NCBI GenBank assembly: GCA_004154925.1
Contig: QJNS01000038.1
Coordinates: 1-64,000 of the forward strand
From: Monosporascus cannonballus
Taxonomy: Eukaryota; Ascomycota; Sordariomycetes; Xylariales
Direction of reading: 5' to 3'
DNA length: 64,000 bases
In this document: piece after piece, positions 8,592 through 21,688 of the stretch
Position numbering within the stretch: the stretch's first letter is position 1
How the letters are laid out: each line of letters opens with the position of its first letter
Notes under the pieces: generated by a model
Database searches by the model: none
Told to the model about the DNA's origin: nothing
Seen by the model: the letters and a program-made list of their open reading frames with translations, nothing else
Translations under genes and position numbers: made by a program

Positions 8592-11500
8592 TCACCAAAT
8601 TTTGTACTCAGCCGATGTAGCATAGAGCCTTAGCTCTTCTGGCGAGAACCTACTGAGGGGATCTCGAAAGCAAACATGTTTGTAAGACAAGAGCTTAGTG
8701 CCGCCAAAAAGGGCAGGGGTAGGATCGCGATCGATATACGACTGGAATGTCCTATACGACGGTACCGTTATTAGATCGTTGGGTCCGGATCCTTTCGCCA
8801 ACGGGTTGCGAACTATTCCTAGCAGATTACACCAGTTAGAAAAGACGGCTTACTTGCGAGGAGATCATGAAGGCTCACACGTCACGAAGGGCCGGCCGTC
8901 CCCTTTGTACAGCGCGCTGGCATTTCCAGTGCCAAAGGGACTCGACTGTTGTGCCGTAGACGAATTAGACAGCGGCGAGCTTGAGCCAGACGCGCCGTTG
9001 CCGGTAGCGAGCGTGTTCGGAGATGTTTTTCCGAATACGCCTGGGGTTGAGCTACTGAGAATGGCTCCAGACGAGTCTCCTTTTTTAGAAGTATTCGCCA
9101 AATGGGCGAACAATCCGGTGTAGGGTCCGGGGGGCTCAGCAAACGAAAATGGCACATTGGCACCTGAGCGCTGACTATTACCCTTCTTGCCTGGCGCAGG
9201 GCTGTTGAACGAACCACCACCTGTATTTGGAGTACGAGCCTGAGCTGCTCCTGGATTGGACAAGGATCCTGAGGCGATCTTGGGTGTTGAGCTGGAGGGG
9301 CCTGAGGCGTGAGACTCCCGTTCGCCCCGGTCACCCGAGGCCGTCCCCGATGTCGACGGAGTCTGGGAGACACCGGGCGCCGAAAGAGTGGTCCCATCCG
9401 CACCATCCCGAATGGGAGGCGTTGCCAAAGATAGATTATCCATTGCAGATAATATTGATATCGCTGCTGCCATGTTAGTCTGCACTCCGTCTCGGGAACC
9501 TGTTCAAAGGGAATCTCACACGTCATAGGACGATCTCGATACATATTGCAAGACTCAAGACCCTTTGTCAGGGCTTCGATTTCCTCCTTGAGCTCGGTCC
9601 GCTCCTGCTGAATGTCTGGCGACTCCGACGCAAGTTGCTCCAATTTAGTAGGCTCCATGCGGTTCACGGCGTGGGTAGTAAAAACATTCGGCAGGTCTCG
9701 GATCAGACAGTTCTCAATCGCCAAGACAATGACATTGTCCGTGAACGTCCGAAGCGACATCTGGAACGGTCAGTACAACAAGCCCACGCTTGAAGATGTT
9801 GGCATACCTCGTAGTAAGTCTCAGATTTGTCAATCAGTTCCTCAACGCCGAATCCGCTACTATGCGATATGTTCTGTCTCTTTCTTAGCTCCTCTCTCCC
9901 TGCGTCGGTGAAGACCTCTGGACGGGCGGCCAATAGATCCCCTAGAGCTTCCTCCGTCAAGTTCTTGCGGCGACGGCTGGAGAGCAACGAACGAAACTCG
10001 GCATCAAGAGGCTGAGGGTAGCCGCTTTTGTAATGATGGAGGAGCTCCACAAGCTTATTCTCAAGCTCGGACACCTTCTGATCAAAGAATGGGTGGACAA
10101 ACTCTCTTAAAATGGAGGCAAAGGTCTGGGTGTCCGGACCGGTGATGTATTCCATGAGAGCCTCGACGAATGCCTTAGCAGTGTCTAGGACGAGTCTGAG
10201 ATGGAAATGCGCAATTTTTTCCCAAGGTCTCGACTGGTGCTGAAATAATTGTATTGCTACGCGGTCATTCGATGTCCCAGGGAACTCATTGCCTTGACTT
10301 TCAGAGGAAAGCCTCTCCAGATCTATTGTGATAGACTCGAATGAAACTGTAGGGGGCTCGTCAAACTTGTACTGGTCTACCAGCGCTTGGAGATATTGAG
10401 GTAAAGCAGGAGTGTCGGAAGCGTTATCATTGCTCTCATGCGGCTCCCGCGGAAGAATGATGGAGCTGCTGCCTTTGGTTGCCAAGATATAGGCGAAGGT
10501 CCGGTTCAGGTCTCTAATGAGACCTCGCAACTTTCTGATCCGAGTATGACTAGTATGGATGCCACCTGTTTCGGGATATAAGCCGCCGAAGAACTCGTCG
10601 CCGTAGTTCCCCTCAACAGCATCGCGTGAAAGCCGCTGGAATTGCGAGGCGATATGATCAAGATACAACCGTAGTTGATCAGGACTTGAGCGCGGCTCGC
10701 CAAGATGCCTAAGACGCCTTTGACGGACATTCAAGTTATCTTCTATACCGTGGATCAAAGCAGGCAGGTTGTTCTTGATGTGTTGCAGCAGCGTCTTGCT
10801 AAGCTTCGCACGGAGAGCATCCACACCACGGTTCCTGGGGGGCAGTGAAGACCAAGGGGCCGACATGAAGAAGTCTCGCTCAGCGTCGTCTCTCTGCTCG
10901 TGGGTGTGATCCTGTTCACGGTCTGTCCTATTCCGTAATACGTGCCACCCCAAAACCAATTTATGTGACCGATCTAGATTTTTGGCGAGGCGTACAAAAT
11001 CCTCTTCGTCCTGAGAGCCCGGGTCTAAGTGATCTGGTTTGGTGATGATTCCAAGGGTGCGCTCTGTGTTCTTGTCATGTTCTTTCACTTTTGACAGGAC
11101 GGCCTGCAGAACCACCTGGTTACGTGCAGAAACGATGGCCAATATTATTGTGTTGCCCTGGGACATATAGCGCGCTGCCAGTCGATCAACGAGCTGGCGA
11201 CCAGCGGCAGGCTGGTTCTCGCCTTCCGAATGATAGAAACCCGGGAGGTCGACAAGAGTCAGCTGGGTGAGATTAGGCTCTTGAATCTCTACTCGCAGCA
11301 CGTCTTCAGAGAAGCCAGAGCCATCCACGAGCATCTTGCGTTTAGCATCTTCAATGAGCCTCGGTAACTCGTCACTGTTAAAACGGGTCTCGTTGAAGGG
11401 CTGCACTCCTCGGTTGGAAGACTGGGATGGCTGGATTGTTACATCCACCCTGGTCGTGGAGTCGGCCCGTAGAACTAATTCGGTCGCAAACCTGGTATAC

Positions 11501-11709
11501 ACTCCATCTTTGACTGGAAATCGTACTCGGGAGATTGCTTCGAGAACCGAACTCTTCCCGGACGACTGATCACCCACAACAACGATCTGGGGTAGGTCAA
11601 CGAATCGGTCGATAAAACGCTTTCGTAGGTCATCAATGGTGTCGAGGAGCTCTTTCTGCTGAGCCTGGAGCTGCCCCAAGGCATCCGCATCTAATGCAAT
11701 GTCTTCCAT
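8592..11709 (-). CDS. Dynamin-like GTPase with FG/nucleoporin-like tail
   Basis: Four exons (9808-11709, 9520-9760, 8879-9466, 8592-8812) encode 983 aa; all phases match. The start is the ATG at 11709. The GTPase domain shows G1 GDQSSGKSS (46-54), G2 Thr in YTRFATEL, G3 DLPG (154-157) and G4 TKPD (223-226), followed by a stalk region. The GED spans about residues 635-715 (MSLRTFTDNVIVLAIENCLI..). This is the layout of Mx/dynamin-type large GTPases that remodel membranes. After the GED comes about 190 residues rich in Ser, Gly, Thr and Pro with scattered FG dipeptides (VFGKTS, PFGTGN, LFGGTK). The last exon ends RFSPEELRLYA, resembling a short motif found in FG nucleoporins. The introns are short, with CTAAC/CTAACT branch sites. 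No membrane segment or PH domain was found. The C-terminal exon boundaries are less certain than the GTPase part. Confidence 0.88.
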
Positions 11710-13150
11710 CTTGGTGGGCACGAAGATGGCGCAGAACAATTGCGAGGGTGATATAGATGTCCTGTAGATGAGTGGTGGAGATTAGATCCGATCAGAAGGA
11801 TGCCTTGATATTATCCCAATTTCGAGATGGGAATGAGGTAAAGGTTTTTGAGATGCAGGAAGTAGGTAGGCCCTCGAGATATATATAGGCGCCTCGATGC
11901 AAGCTGCAGGAGGTGAAACATTCAACGGAGGCAGTAGGGTTGCAAGGATGGCTGTTGTAGTAATAGGCATTTCATCCATCGAATAGAGTAAGACCCCTGC
12001 ATAACAAATTACCAACGAAGAGTATACCACATTCAACCCGTTATATCGAAAAAGGAGTCTGCATACTTGGGCCTACAGGCGCCCCGATTAAACAAATCCT
12101 TTCCGTATATAGAGATAAATATGTATTTAACAGCCATATGATAGCCAATGTCAAAAACGAAGAGTTTCCGAATAAGGTATACGAAGCACCGAGGACTCGT
12201 TAAATAGCAGATTTGTTAACCGGGGTTTGGGAGAGTTGTTTACTGTAAACGGCCATCAACACAGCTACTGCTTCTATCGTATCATTAGTCGCCAGTCCCT
12301 TTCGCCTCCTGCCTATTTTGTCGTATGCCCCCCTCTATGATGGCGAACGGTTCTAATACCCCAGTTATTACATCTGCAAGAAGACTTTTTGTCGAACCAA
12401 CAATGTTTCATAAACGGCCGTTGAGTTATCTAATTGGTCAATCGTCTCTAAGCTCCAGGGACTTACTTCCAAAGTACCAGGGGAGCCTTTAGCATCTGGC
12501 GGCTGTCCGCGCTCAGCCGCACCTGGGCATTCCACTTTGCAACACTTAATTTTATACGGTGTGGTTCCTAGCCGGATTTGATCTCGTTCTACATCGTTAT
12601 GGAACGCATCGACGAATTATTAAGGCTAAGATCTAAGACATGCCGCAAAGGGCAGAAAGGGAGGCAGGAGCAGTCAATCAGGGTGGGCCACTGGACCATC
12701 AAGCACATAGTAGCATCATCTGATGGGGAAATAAGTCGCTATAACAGCATGATATACGTAACTCAGTCGAATTAAGGGGATAGTTTTTGTGTATTACCCC
12801 TATTTCCATGTGTCCGTCTGCGCTTCTTTTCACACAATGAAGCTACAGACCGAGCGCTTCCTGGGTCCAAGCTGTACTTCCCAAACAAGTCCATGATCCA
12901 CGTGCTCGCATCGAAAGCCGCGTTTCCGGCGACCCCCCCACATCCAGGTAGGGTGAGGGAGGAACTGTGAGATAACGCAGCCCCCTATAGCCAAAAGGGC
13001 TAGAACAGGACCCCATATATCCTGATAACACGTCTCCAAATATCAAGAAAGCAACTAGTTGCTGATATAGCCCAGAAGGGTCTGGAATTGTTGACCTTTT
13101 GGTATTGTGGTTAGCGTCGCACCCTCGTTATCTCACAGGAACCACCAACC
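11710..13150. other. Intergenic, no gene seen
   Basis: About 1.4 kb upstream of the dynamin-like gene with normal base composition. Open frames at 11782-12036, 12578-12775 and 12830-13046 have no motifs, and some begin at non-ATG codons. None is called. It should include the dynamin promoter. Confidence 0.5.
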
Positions 13151-13154
13151 GAAA

Positions 13155-13187
13155 ATTACCCACGGCCCACGGGTACCCGCGGGTAAT
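13155..13187. repeat. GC-rich inverted repeat at the composition boundary
   Basis: ATTACCC (13155-13161) and GGGTAAT (13181-13187) are inverted copies flanking an inner 12-base palindrome, TACCCGCGGGTA (13174-13185). Directly to the right the sequence turns AT-rich for the rest of the window. It could be a decayed transposon terminus or simply a chance hairpin. Confidence 0.5.
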
Positions 13188-13199
13188 GCTAAGGACATA

Positions 13200-16100
13200 T
13201 TGGGTACCTACGATTATCTATTAGTAAAATACGTAAATTCCAGATCTACTAAAGAAAAATAAAAGAAATAATCTGAAATAATTATTATAGTACAAAAATA
13301 ATACATATTACTTTTAAATAGCATAAATAATACCGTAAATATATTTTTTTCTTAAAATTAATTTAAAATAATTATAATATATAATAAACTAAGTTTATTA
13401 TAATTAACTATTTTTATAAACCTAATATAACGAAGAAAAGAAAAGAGAAAATTATATGCGTTACGATTAAAAAGTTAATGTTATAACCGCCTTTAATTTA
13501 GATTATTTCTAGTTATTTTTGCGAAAAGTTTTCATTTATATAAAATCTAAGATTCGCGTGGCCGAATACGGCAGAAATAACTCTAACATAGGCGTAGTTA
13601 ATAACGTTAAACCTTTTTTAAAGATTTTATAATTAATACGTTAACTTTAAAATTTAATTAATCCTTATTATTTCTATACATTTGAAATTATTTTTACTTA
13701 AGTTTTTTAATACAATTAAAACCTTATCCGATAATTTTCTATAATATACCTATAATAAAAAAAGGTTTGAACGCCAGGGGCGAATCTTAGCAATAATGCC
13801 GCAGATTTTCGTATCGAAATAACATATAAAATGGTTTTTTTAGTCTTATTGCGCCAAGTTATAAAGCCGGTAACCTTTGATAATAAAGTACTGTACAATT
13901 GTAGAAAAATCGGATATCTGCTTATATGCATTTTAAAATATGATAAAATTATTTTAAGATTATTTCAGAATAATTATTTAATATATTTATTTATAATATT
14001 AAACTTTAACGTAACTAAACGGGTTAACTTTTTTCTCCAGTTTCGAATTTTCCTGAGGTAAAAATTGCGCCAATATTTTATAAGGTTTATTCTTTTTATA
14101 ATATTAAACGAAAATATTTTTTTTCCAGGCAAAATTATTATAAGATTTATAACGTATTAAATAATATAGCAAAAAGGCTATTTTCGTAAGTAAAAGATAT
14201 TTTAAATAATTATTGAAAATTTTGCCCAAAGTCGAAATATATTTATAAGCAAAAATTTACAATTTCTAAAAACGTTCCGAAATTATTTTTATATTAATAT
14301 AATTTAAACTATAAATTATATGCGATAATGTACAATTTTAAACGCCAAATATTAAATACTTTAAAATTATATTAAAAAGATTAAAAAAGTAAATAAGTAA
14401 ACAAAATCGATATTTGCGAAAGAAAATATAAACGTAATTTCCTTAGTATTTTTAACTTTAATATTAATATTAAAATCGTTTCGAATTATAAGGGCGTTAT
14501 TTGCCGAAAATAATTAAAATATACAACAAAATTATATTAAAAAGTGTATAATCTTACTAATAATAAATTCGATAACTTTAATGTAACGTATATATAGAAA
14601 TTTGTTATTATTTTTTGTACAAATTATTAATAAAATATTTTTGCCTTAAACTGGTCATAAACTTTAAAAATATTAATAAAATAATTAAAAAATAATCAAG
14701 GGAAAAGATTACATATTGACCCGTTAAGCGAATTTTTCAATTTAAAATATAATAGGATTTTACAGTAATTAAGTATTAAATCATTTACGTAATTAATAAT
14801 AAATTTATAACTAATATCGTTAACGGTATTATCGCTATAATAAAATATTTCGGCAATTTTATTATTAATATTGTAAGTATATTTTTGCCTTCGGCTTATT
14901 TCGTTATAATTTAATCGGAATATTATTATTTTATTCGCTTAGTAATAATTCTTAAATATTAAAGTATTTATAAAATAATATATATTAGTAAATATTAATT
15001 TTTTGCTTAATAATTATATTTTGCGCGGTTTGTTACTTGAAAATTACATATATATTTATACAGTTTTAAATACTTAATTAGCGCTTAATTTGTTGCTTTA
15101 AATTATAATAAATTGTTTCGATATTATTTTATTCTTTTAGAATATTGGGTTTTCGCGTTTAAGTTTTTTAATATGCGAATTCTAAAATAGTAATTCGTTA
15201 AATTTCTGACGTTGAAATAAAACATGTATTACGAAACTAAAAACTGAAAATTGTAAATATAATAATTTTAGGATTATTTTAAGCATTAAATAAAAATGAT
15301 TAAAAATAACGTATTAGAATAAAATAAGGTAATAAGATTTAATTAGCCTAAAAATAAAAAGAATTAAGCAATTACATAAAAAGAACAAAATAAAAACTTT
15401 TTAATAAGTACAGAATTTTAATTAAATAAAAGTTTATATGGAATATATAAAGCTAAAAGGCTTATCGATAAGGAATTTTACATTGATAGAATTTAAATAA
15501 AATTTATCTAATTAAATAATATTAATTATTTTTTTAAAAAAATTAAATAAGTATTTAAAATAAATAATAAAAGATTAATTAATATAATTTATAAAATAAA
15601 TGTGTTTTTACACTTTCATTTGAAAGTTTAATAATTGATTTTAAAATAATTATATTTTAATAAAAACAAATTTCCCGAACAATATAACTATTTTTTTACT
15701 TAAAACGTTATTTTCTTATTATAAATAACGTAAAAATTGTTACTTTAAAATAAAAACCTGAAAATTTTTATAACCTTTTATAATATTTTCAAAGAAAACG
15801 TTTTTTTCCGTATAAATTAAAATAACATATTTATAAGTACTTCGCGAATAAAATATTAAAATAACACTTTCCCTAAAATTAAACAGTATTATTTTTCTAT
15901 TTCCGAATTTCGCAAAATATAATTATTATAAAATATTAATAGTAAAATAAGTATAAAACAATCCGAGCTGTATATTTATTAATAGGTTTTCGTTTTTAAC
16001 GCCGAATTTTACGCCTAAATGCTTTTAGCTAAATCTTTTCGGCGTATTTATCGTTTTTTTTAGTAAATTAAAAGTAAAATCAATTAAGAATATTGATTTA

Positions 16101-16400
16101 TCTTGTACTATACGTTAAATAGGTATATATCTAAGATATTTAAGTAATGGAAAAATTTAAAAATAAAATTATTAAAATTTTAATTAAGTTCCTTTTAAGT
16201 ATTATTAATTCGTAAAGCATTAGAAATATTACCTAAAATAAATAACTTTTTAATTATATAATTTCGGTGGTATTACGTTCGAATTAAATCAAATAACGTT
16301 AATAACTTTATTATAAAGGTTTAATAAATAAGAAAAAAAGCAATATTTGAAAAAGTTAATCCATAACTTTAAGATCTTGTATTGTTAGTTATTTATTAAT
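13200..16400. other. Decayed AT-rich DNA, unidentified
   Basis: Very AT-rich sequence with dense stop codons in all frames. The longest frame, 76 codons at 13831-14061, has no recognisable motif. CpG dinucleotides persist while CpA/TpG are scarce, as expected after RIP. It is probably old transposon sequence, but no family could be assigned. Confidence 0.5.
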
Positions 16401-19400
16401 TTCGATTTTCTCTTTTTTATTTTCGCCAATTATTCGTTTACTGCAAAAACCTCTTTTACTATAGCTTTAATCGAATTTACTATAATACTGAAATAATATT
16501 ACAAAGTTTTAAAAATTTTAATTTTAACGATAATAATTTTGATAGTGATAATTTATTAAAAAATACTTTTTTATAAGATAATAACGTAAATTAAAATAAT
16601 AATTTAGAATGTTTTATAATTAATACCCAAGATAATAACGTAATATTTAACGAAAAATATTTTTAAAAACCGACGATAAAGATTATTAAAACTAAAGGCC
16701 AATTAAATTAAATTCGAATTAAAAATAAAATATTCTAAAACCAAATTCGAAATCTAATTATTTACAATCTAACTAACTATTACGGAACGAAAAATAATTT
16801 AATTTACCAAACTAATTTAACTAACGAAATCGCTTTATTACGTTAAACTATTTAAGCTAATCCTAATTCTACATATAACAAAAAGCCGATTTCCTTATTA
16901 TTAACCGGAAATATTACGAATATCGAAGTCGTTAGCACGAAAATTAAGTGGTTTAATTCCAACAGTAGTTATAGTTTTAAAAGAACATTAAAAGTAAAAA
17001 TAAAAAAAACCTATTAAGCGAAACTATCTGCATATTTAATAATACAGACCGTAATTCGAAATATTAAAAGGATTTTATATAAGTTTGTTAACGGATAATT
17101 CGGTAACCCAAGATTAAATATCGACAATATTGGTATTACTTTAGATATCCTACTTTTCCTAAAAAAACGGAACAAGTTTTATAAAGAAATACCTACCGAA
17201 TAATGTATACTGTAAAATACAAATTAAACGAATTTAATAACTAATAACAATATTCATAATATAATTATAATATATATATGGTTTAAAATAATCCTAAAAT
17301 AATTATTCTATAACCTTTTATTAATATGTTCTTATTTAATTCTATTTATTTTTAGCTTTCCCCCCCCTTTTTATAACTAATAATTTTAAAATATCTTTTT
17401 ATTCTAAATAAAATGTAATATTATTTAAAAGATTTAATTCGAATTAAATTGTTTTAATTAATTATTTTATATCTTAGCACTTATTTATTAGGAAGTTTCT
17501 AAATAAATATTTTCGAATTGTAATATTATTCGATAGTAATAATTTTATATTATGAAGAATAAAAATATATATAAAATATATACGAACATATATTAACGTA
17601 ATTATTAAATATAAACTTAATAGTATTCCTTTCAAATTTTATATTTTAAATAGTTATAACGTTTAAATTACGCTTTATTTAGCATTTTTGTTTTAAAAAA
17701 TTGTTATTTATTTAATTAACTAGAAAGAGGAAAAATATTAGCTTTTAATTAATATCTAGATTTATAACATCAAATCAAATAAGTCTAATAATGACATATT
17801 ATTACGTCGGTTAAAAAAACTAAGAATCACGGACCAATTTCGCGTTCTTAATACGAATAATAACCTTAGTATTGGACGAATAACTATGCAAAAATAACTC
17901 TATTAAAAATTGGGCGACAAATTCTAATAGGGAAACGAAATTCGGCATCATATATATACGTCGCAAATTTTATAAAAGGCATTTAGTAACCTTTTTTAAG
18001 GCTTATAGCATAAAATTACCGGATAAATATAAAAAGGTTTAAACAAATAAAACAAAAAATTCAAAGTCTTAACGAAATATGGCAAAACCTTTAATAAGTG
18101 GAAAAAGGAATATATGATTATACTAGTCCATATTTTTTTTAAAAAATAATTATAAAATAATAATTTAATTTTTATAATTACGTATATTTATTATCTGAAT
18201 TCTTTTCGGCTTCGAAAAGACGTTTTTTAGTAACCTAAATAAATATAATTATAAATAAGACATTAGATTATAAAAAACGTATTTTAAATAATCTATAACA
18301 TCTATGGCCGTTTAAATTCGATAACTTTCTTTTTATTGCGTACCATAAAAATATATTCCGCAATTTAGAAATTTGTACGCAAATATTTACTATTAAAAAA
18401 CAGATTATGTATTACCCCTTCAGGGTATTAAATCACTTCGTTACTTGGTTAATATTTCTAAATATTTTATCTAGATAATGAATAATTTCGATTTTTCCTA
18501 AAAAAACTATATTTTCTATATAGTAAGCGGGCACAAAATTATATTTAAATATTTACGTAAATGTAAAAAGCATATCGTTAAAATCTATTAAAAATATTAC
18601 TCGGTTAAAAAAACCAAATATAGAAAATGGAAACAAACCAATGTTATTTAAGTTTATTAACTGATTACCAATATAGTTACAATTATTATAAAAAAATACT
18701 AAATTAATAATTTTAAAAGTACTTGAGTATATTACTAAATTATTTATTAATAATCGCCTATTAATTCATTTTTCTGTTCTAATTTACTTTCTATTGAGCA
18801 ATACATCTATCAGATTGCGTAATTACTTTAACGATTAACAAAAATATTTCTAAATAAAATTATTTAATAATATATATTACGAAAAAATCGTTAAATACTG
18901 GAGGCAAACGTATAAAAAGTATTGAGAAAAATATAAGAAATAAGATGTATAATTTATTATACGTACTTTTATTTCGAATTACGGAAATTCCGCCGAAATC
19001 TTTTTATTTAATTTAAATTTTATGAAAAAGAAGTCGGTATATCGTATTAACAATAATACGTAAAAACGTATTATTAACGATTATTTGTAATACAAACGTA
19101 AATACTTTAATTAAGATTTCGAAATTATTTCTTAATTATATTATTTAGATATCCGTATTAATAAAACCGTTTAAACATTATAATAACGAATTAATAATAT
19201 ATTTTCCGGTTTTGCTTACTTTATGTGTAATTTACTATATATTCCACATTCTTCTATATTACTAAAACGTATTTACTCTTTTGCTCGGTTAAAATACCAT
19301 TTTAAGCGTTAATTAATATTACGATAATAAGTTAAATAAATTTTGATGATATTATTTTATCTCTAAACTACAGAATATAATATAAATAATAATGTTGTAT

Positions 19401-19633
19401 ACAATAATAACAAACTTGCTTATGCTTGGAAACAATTCGAAAAACGTAAAGAAAAAATACAAAAAATATTCCAAATTCCGTTTATCGAAAATCTAAAGAA
19501 GTTGTCGGATTAACATAACCTATTACTAGATGAATTTTACTGGATATTAAATAACGATTTGAAAAATCCGGATAAAACCGAAAATAACGAAAACGAAAAT
19601 CAGATATTCCGAAACTTTCTACATGCTAGTTAG
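16400..19633 (+). pseudogene. Decayed hAT-like DNA transposase
   Basis: Plus-strand translation gives fragments interrupted by many stops. The best-preserved part is at 19231-19310, reading IPHSSILLKRIYSFARL. This resembles the hAT C-terminal dimerisation signature (small residue, ERxFS, aromatic/Ala-rich) after E-to-K and similar RIP-type changes. Downstream the frame continues through LAYAWKQFEKRKEKIQ and an Asn/Lys-rich tail (originally probably Asp/Glu-rich) to a TAG at 19631. The upstream part (16.4-18.9 kb) is too damaged to show a BED zinc finger or catalytic residues, so the left boundary is approximate. It is non-functional. Confidence 0.42.
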
Positions 19634-19930
19634 ATTATTAAGATAAGCAGATTTTAGCACAAAAAACTATATCTAAGGATTAATTTTGCAAAAAAAAAAA
19701 AAAAAAATCTATTAAAAAACAGGCGAACAAGATTTCGAAAAGTCAAATTTTAACGCTTACCTAAACCGGCCCTTTTTTCTAGAATAATTTAAATCAATTA
19801 TTATAATCTCAATAAAGCAGGCTCGTAATTACCAGATTAAGGCTATAAGTAATATAATTTACATATTCGCAATTTTTAAAGGCGGATTAAATTTAATGTA
19901 AATTTATTCTTTTCTTTTCTTTTATTATTT

Positions 19931-20272
19931 TGTTACGATCTAACGAGCTACGGCCTCCAGAAACGGTCTCCAACAAGACAAGCCAAAGAAGGACAGCGGG
20001 TCAGGTCACGTGATAGATCACCAACTCACTGGTGGTAAGCTAGTAAGCCGACACAGGATATATACGCTCACTATTTCCATAGTCTAGATAGCATCAGCTT
20101 GCAATACTCAACAATACCAATCGTTTGCTAACACATCGTTACCCAAAACGCCCTTGGTATTACGAGACGTAACACATTACTGTATCTATTACTCAGAATC
20201 CCACGATACTCCTGCCAACATAAACCCGTACGACTTAGGTTTAATAGTTGGTTAAACCGCCTAGCCGTCACA
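19931..20272 (+). mobile_element. Solo LTR, gypsy family A, little RIP
   Basis: 342 bp beginning TGTTACGATC and ending CCGTCACA, flanked by a perfect 5-bp duplication TATTT (19926-19930 and 20273-20277). There is no internal region on either side, so this is a solo LTR. Unlike its surroundings it keeps near-normal GC content. It contains a CACGTGA palindrome, one copy of the GATCACCAACTCACTGGTGG hairpin unit and a TATATA box near 20060. It shares sequence with the LTRs of E1 and EF. Confidence 0.88.
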
Positions 20273-20895
20273 TATTTATTTTTGTTACATAATACATAAA
20301 TTTTTTTTGTAAAAATATTTATTTATATGTATTAAAATTAAAAAAATAATCGTAAAATAATAATGTTATAAGTATTATTTTTATCATAATAAAAAAATAA
20401 AACTTTTTAAAATGAAATACTTAAATAAAATTTAAAACAAATTTAATTACCCATATTACCTTAAATATTTTTCCTTCTGAAAAGAAGTTCGTCTATACTT
20501 ATATATAATCAAAAATTCGCCGAATATCTACTTATTATTATACCGTTATTATAATTAATAATTTTACGCCATAATAATGATGCATTTAAATATAGTAATA
20601 CGACTTTATTAATATAATTATGAAATAATTATTTGCCAATAATTTAATAATTATACTAGTAGCTAAAATAGCGCGTATTAGATAAACAGCTCGCTAGTTA
20701 ATTCTGGAATTAAAAACATCACCTGGCGTTAAAAAAAGAATTTTTCGCGTTATAAAATAACCCTCTGCTAGGAAAATAATGCTTAAGCGCCCGTTTGAGA
20801 AAATAATATCTAAAGGCTCGGCTCGTTTTAAAAAGCGAAAAAATGCGTTTGTCCTAATAATAAGTTTTTTTTAAAAAAATGAAATAATTTTAAAA
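20273..20895. other. Decayed AT-rich spacer
   Basis: About 620 AT-rich bases between the solo LTR and the 3' LTR of element E1. No reading frame or repeat was recognised. It is probably the right-hand continuation of the old sequence into which both inserted. Confidence 0.4.
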
Positions 20896-21289
20896 TGTGA
20901 CAGCTAGTTAGTTTAACCAACTATTAAATCTTAGTCGTACGAGTTTATAGTAGTAGGAATATCGTGAGACTTTAAAGCAATGAAATAACTTAATTACATC
21001 TCGTAATATTACGGGCGTTTTAGAGAACGATATAGTATTAATAAGTATTGCAAGCTAATGTTATCTAGATTATAGAAATAAGAATAATATATATTTTATG
21101 TTGCCCTACTAGTTTATTACCAGTAAGTTAGTAATCCGGCTTGTTAGCTTATTATTAGTAAGTTGATAATCCGGTTCGCTGGTTTATTACTAGTACGTTA
21201 GTGATTTACTATGTGACTTAATTTACTGTTTTTTTTAGCTTGTTTGTCGAAAACCGTTTCTGGAGGCCATAACCCGCTAGATCGTAATA
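20896..21289 (-). repeat. 3' LTR of E1
   Basis: 394 bp, same subfamily as the solo LTR at 19931 and the EF LTRs. It carries three imperfect copies of a 30-35 bp unit (CTGGTTTATTACCAGTAAGT type) between about 21110 and 21220. The adjacent polypurine tract fixes it as the 3' LTR of a minus-strand element. Confidence 0.75.
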
Positions 21290-21499
21290 CGATTTCCCCT
21301 TTCCTAAAATCTTGCCTTTAAGGCTTTTTTTAATAAATGTTTTTACCTTTTTTTATTATGGCTTTCCGTATTTCTAAGTTTTGTTTCTGTAAAACTGTTT
21401 AATAGGTTGTCTTAATTAGCTTAAGTAAACTTAAAGATTTTATCGTTATGCTTTATTCTTTTTTTAAAAAAATATTTTGACTATTAAATAATAAAAAGA

Positions 21500-21688
21500 G
21501 TGTTACGTTATATGAAATGCGTACGTAAGGGGGGTTTTTATAACGAAAACGGAGTTCTTATATTTATGATCAATCGTTATGTCGCCGAGGCTCGTCGATT
21601 GAAAAAAGAGAAATTGGCGGCGGAAAAAGTCTTAGCCGAGTTTTTGGCGCGATTTTTTTGTATACGGCGACAACGTCAATATTATTAA
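21500..21688 (+). pseudogene. Antisense extra ORF remnant in E1
   Basis: An open stretch on the strand opposite to E1's pol, between pol and the 3' LTR. It reads INRYVAEARRLKKEKLAAEK and ends FFCIRRQRQYY. The Lys/Glu/Ala-rich helical part has counterparts at the same place in E3, E4, E5 and EF. A cysteine cluster is not clear in this copy. Confidence 0.5.

Noticed and set aside
11782..12036. 84-codon minus-strand frame next to the dynamin gene
   Set aside because: Begins without a supported ATG context, has no motif and lies in the dynamin upstream region.
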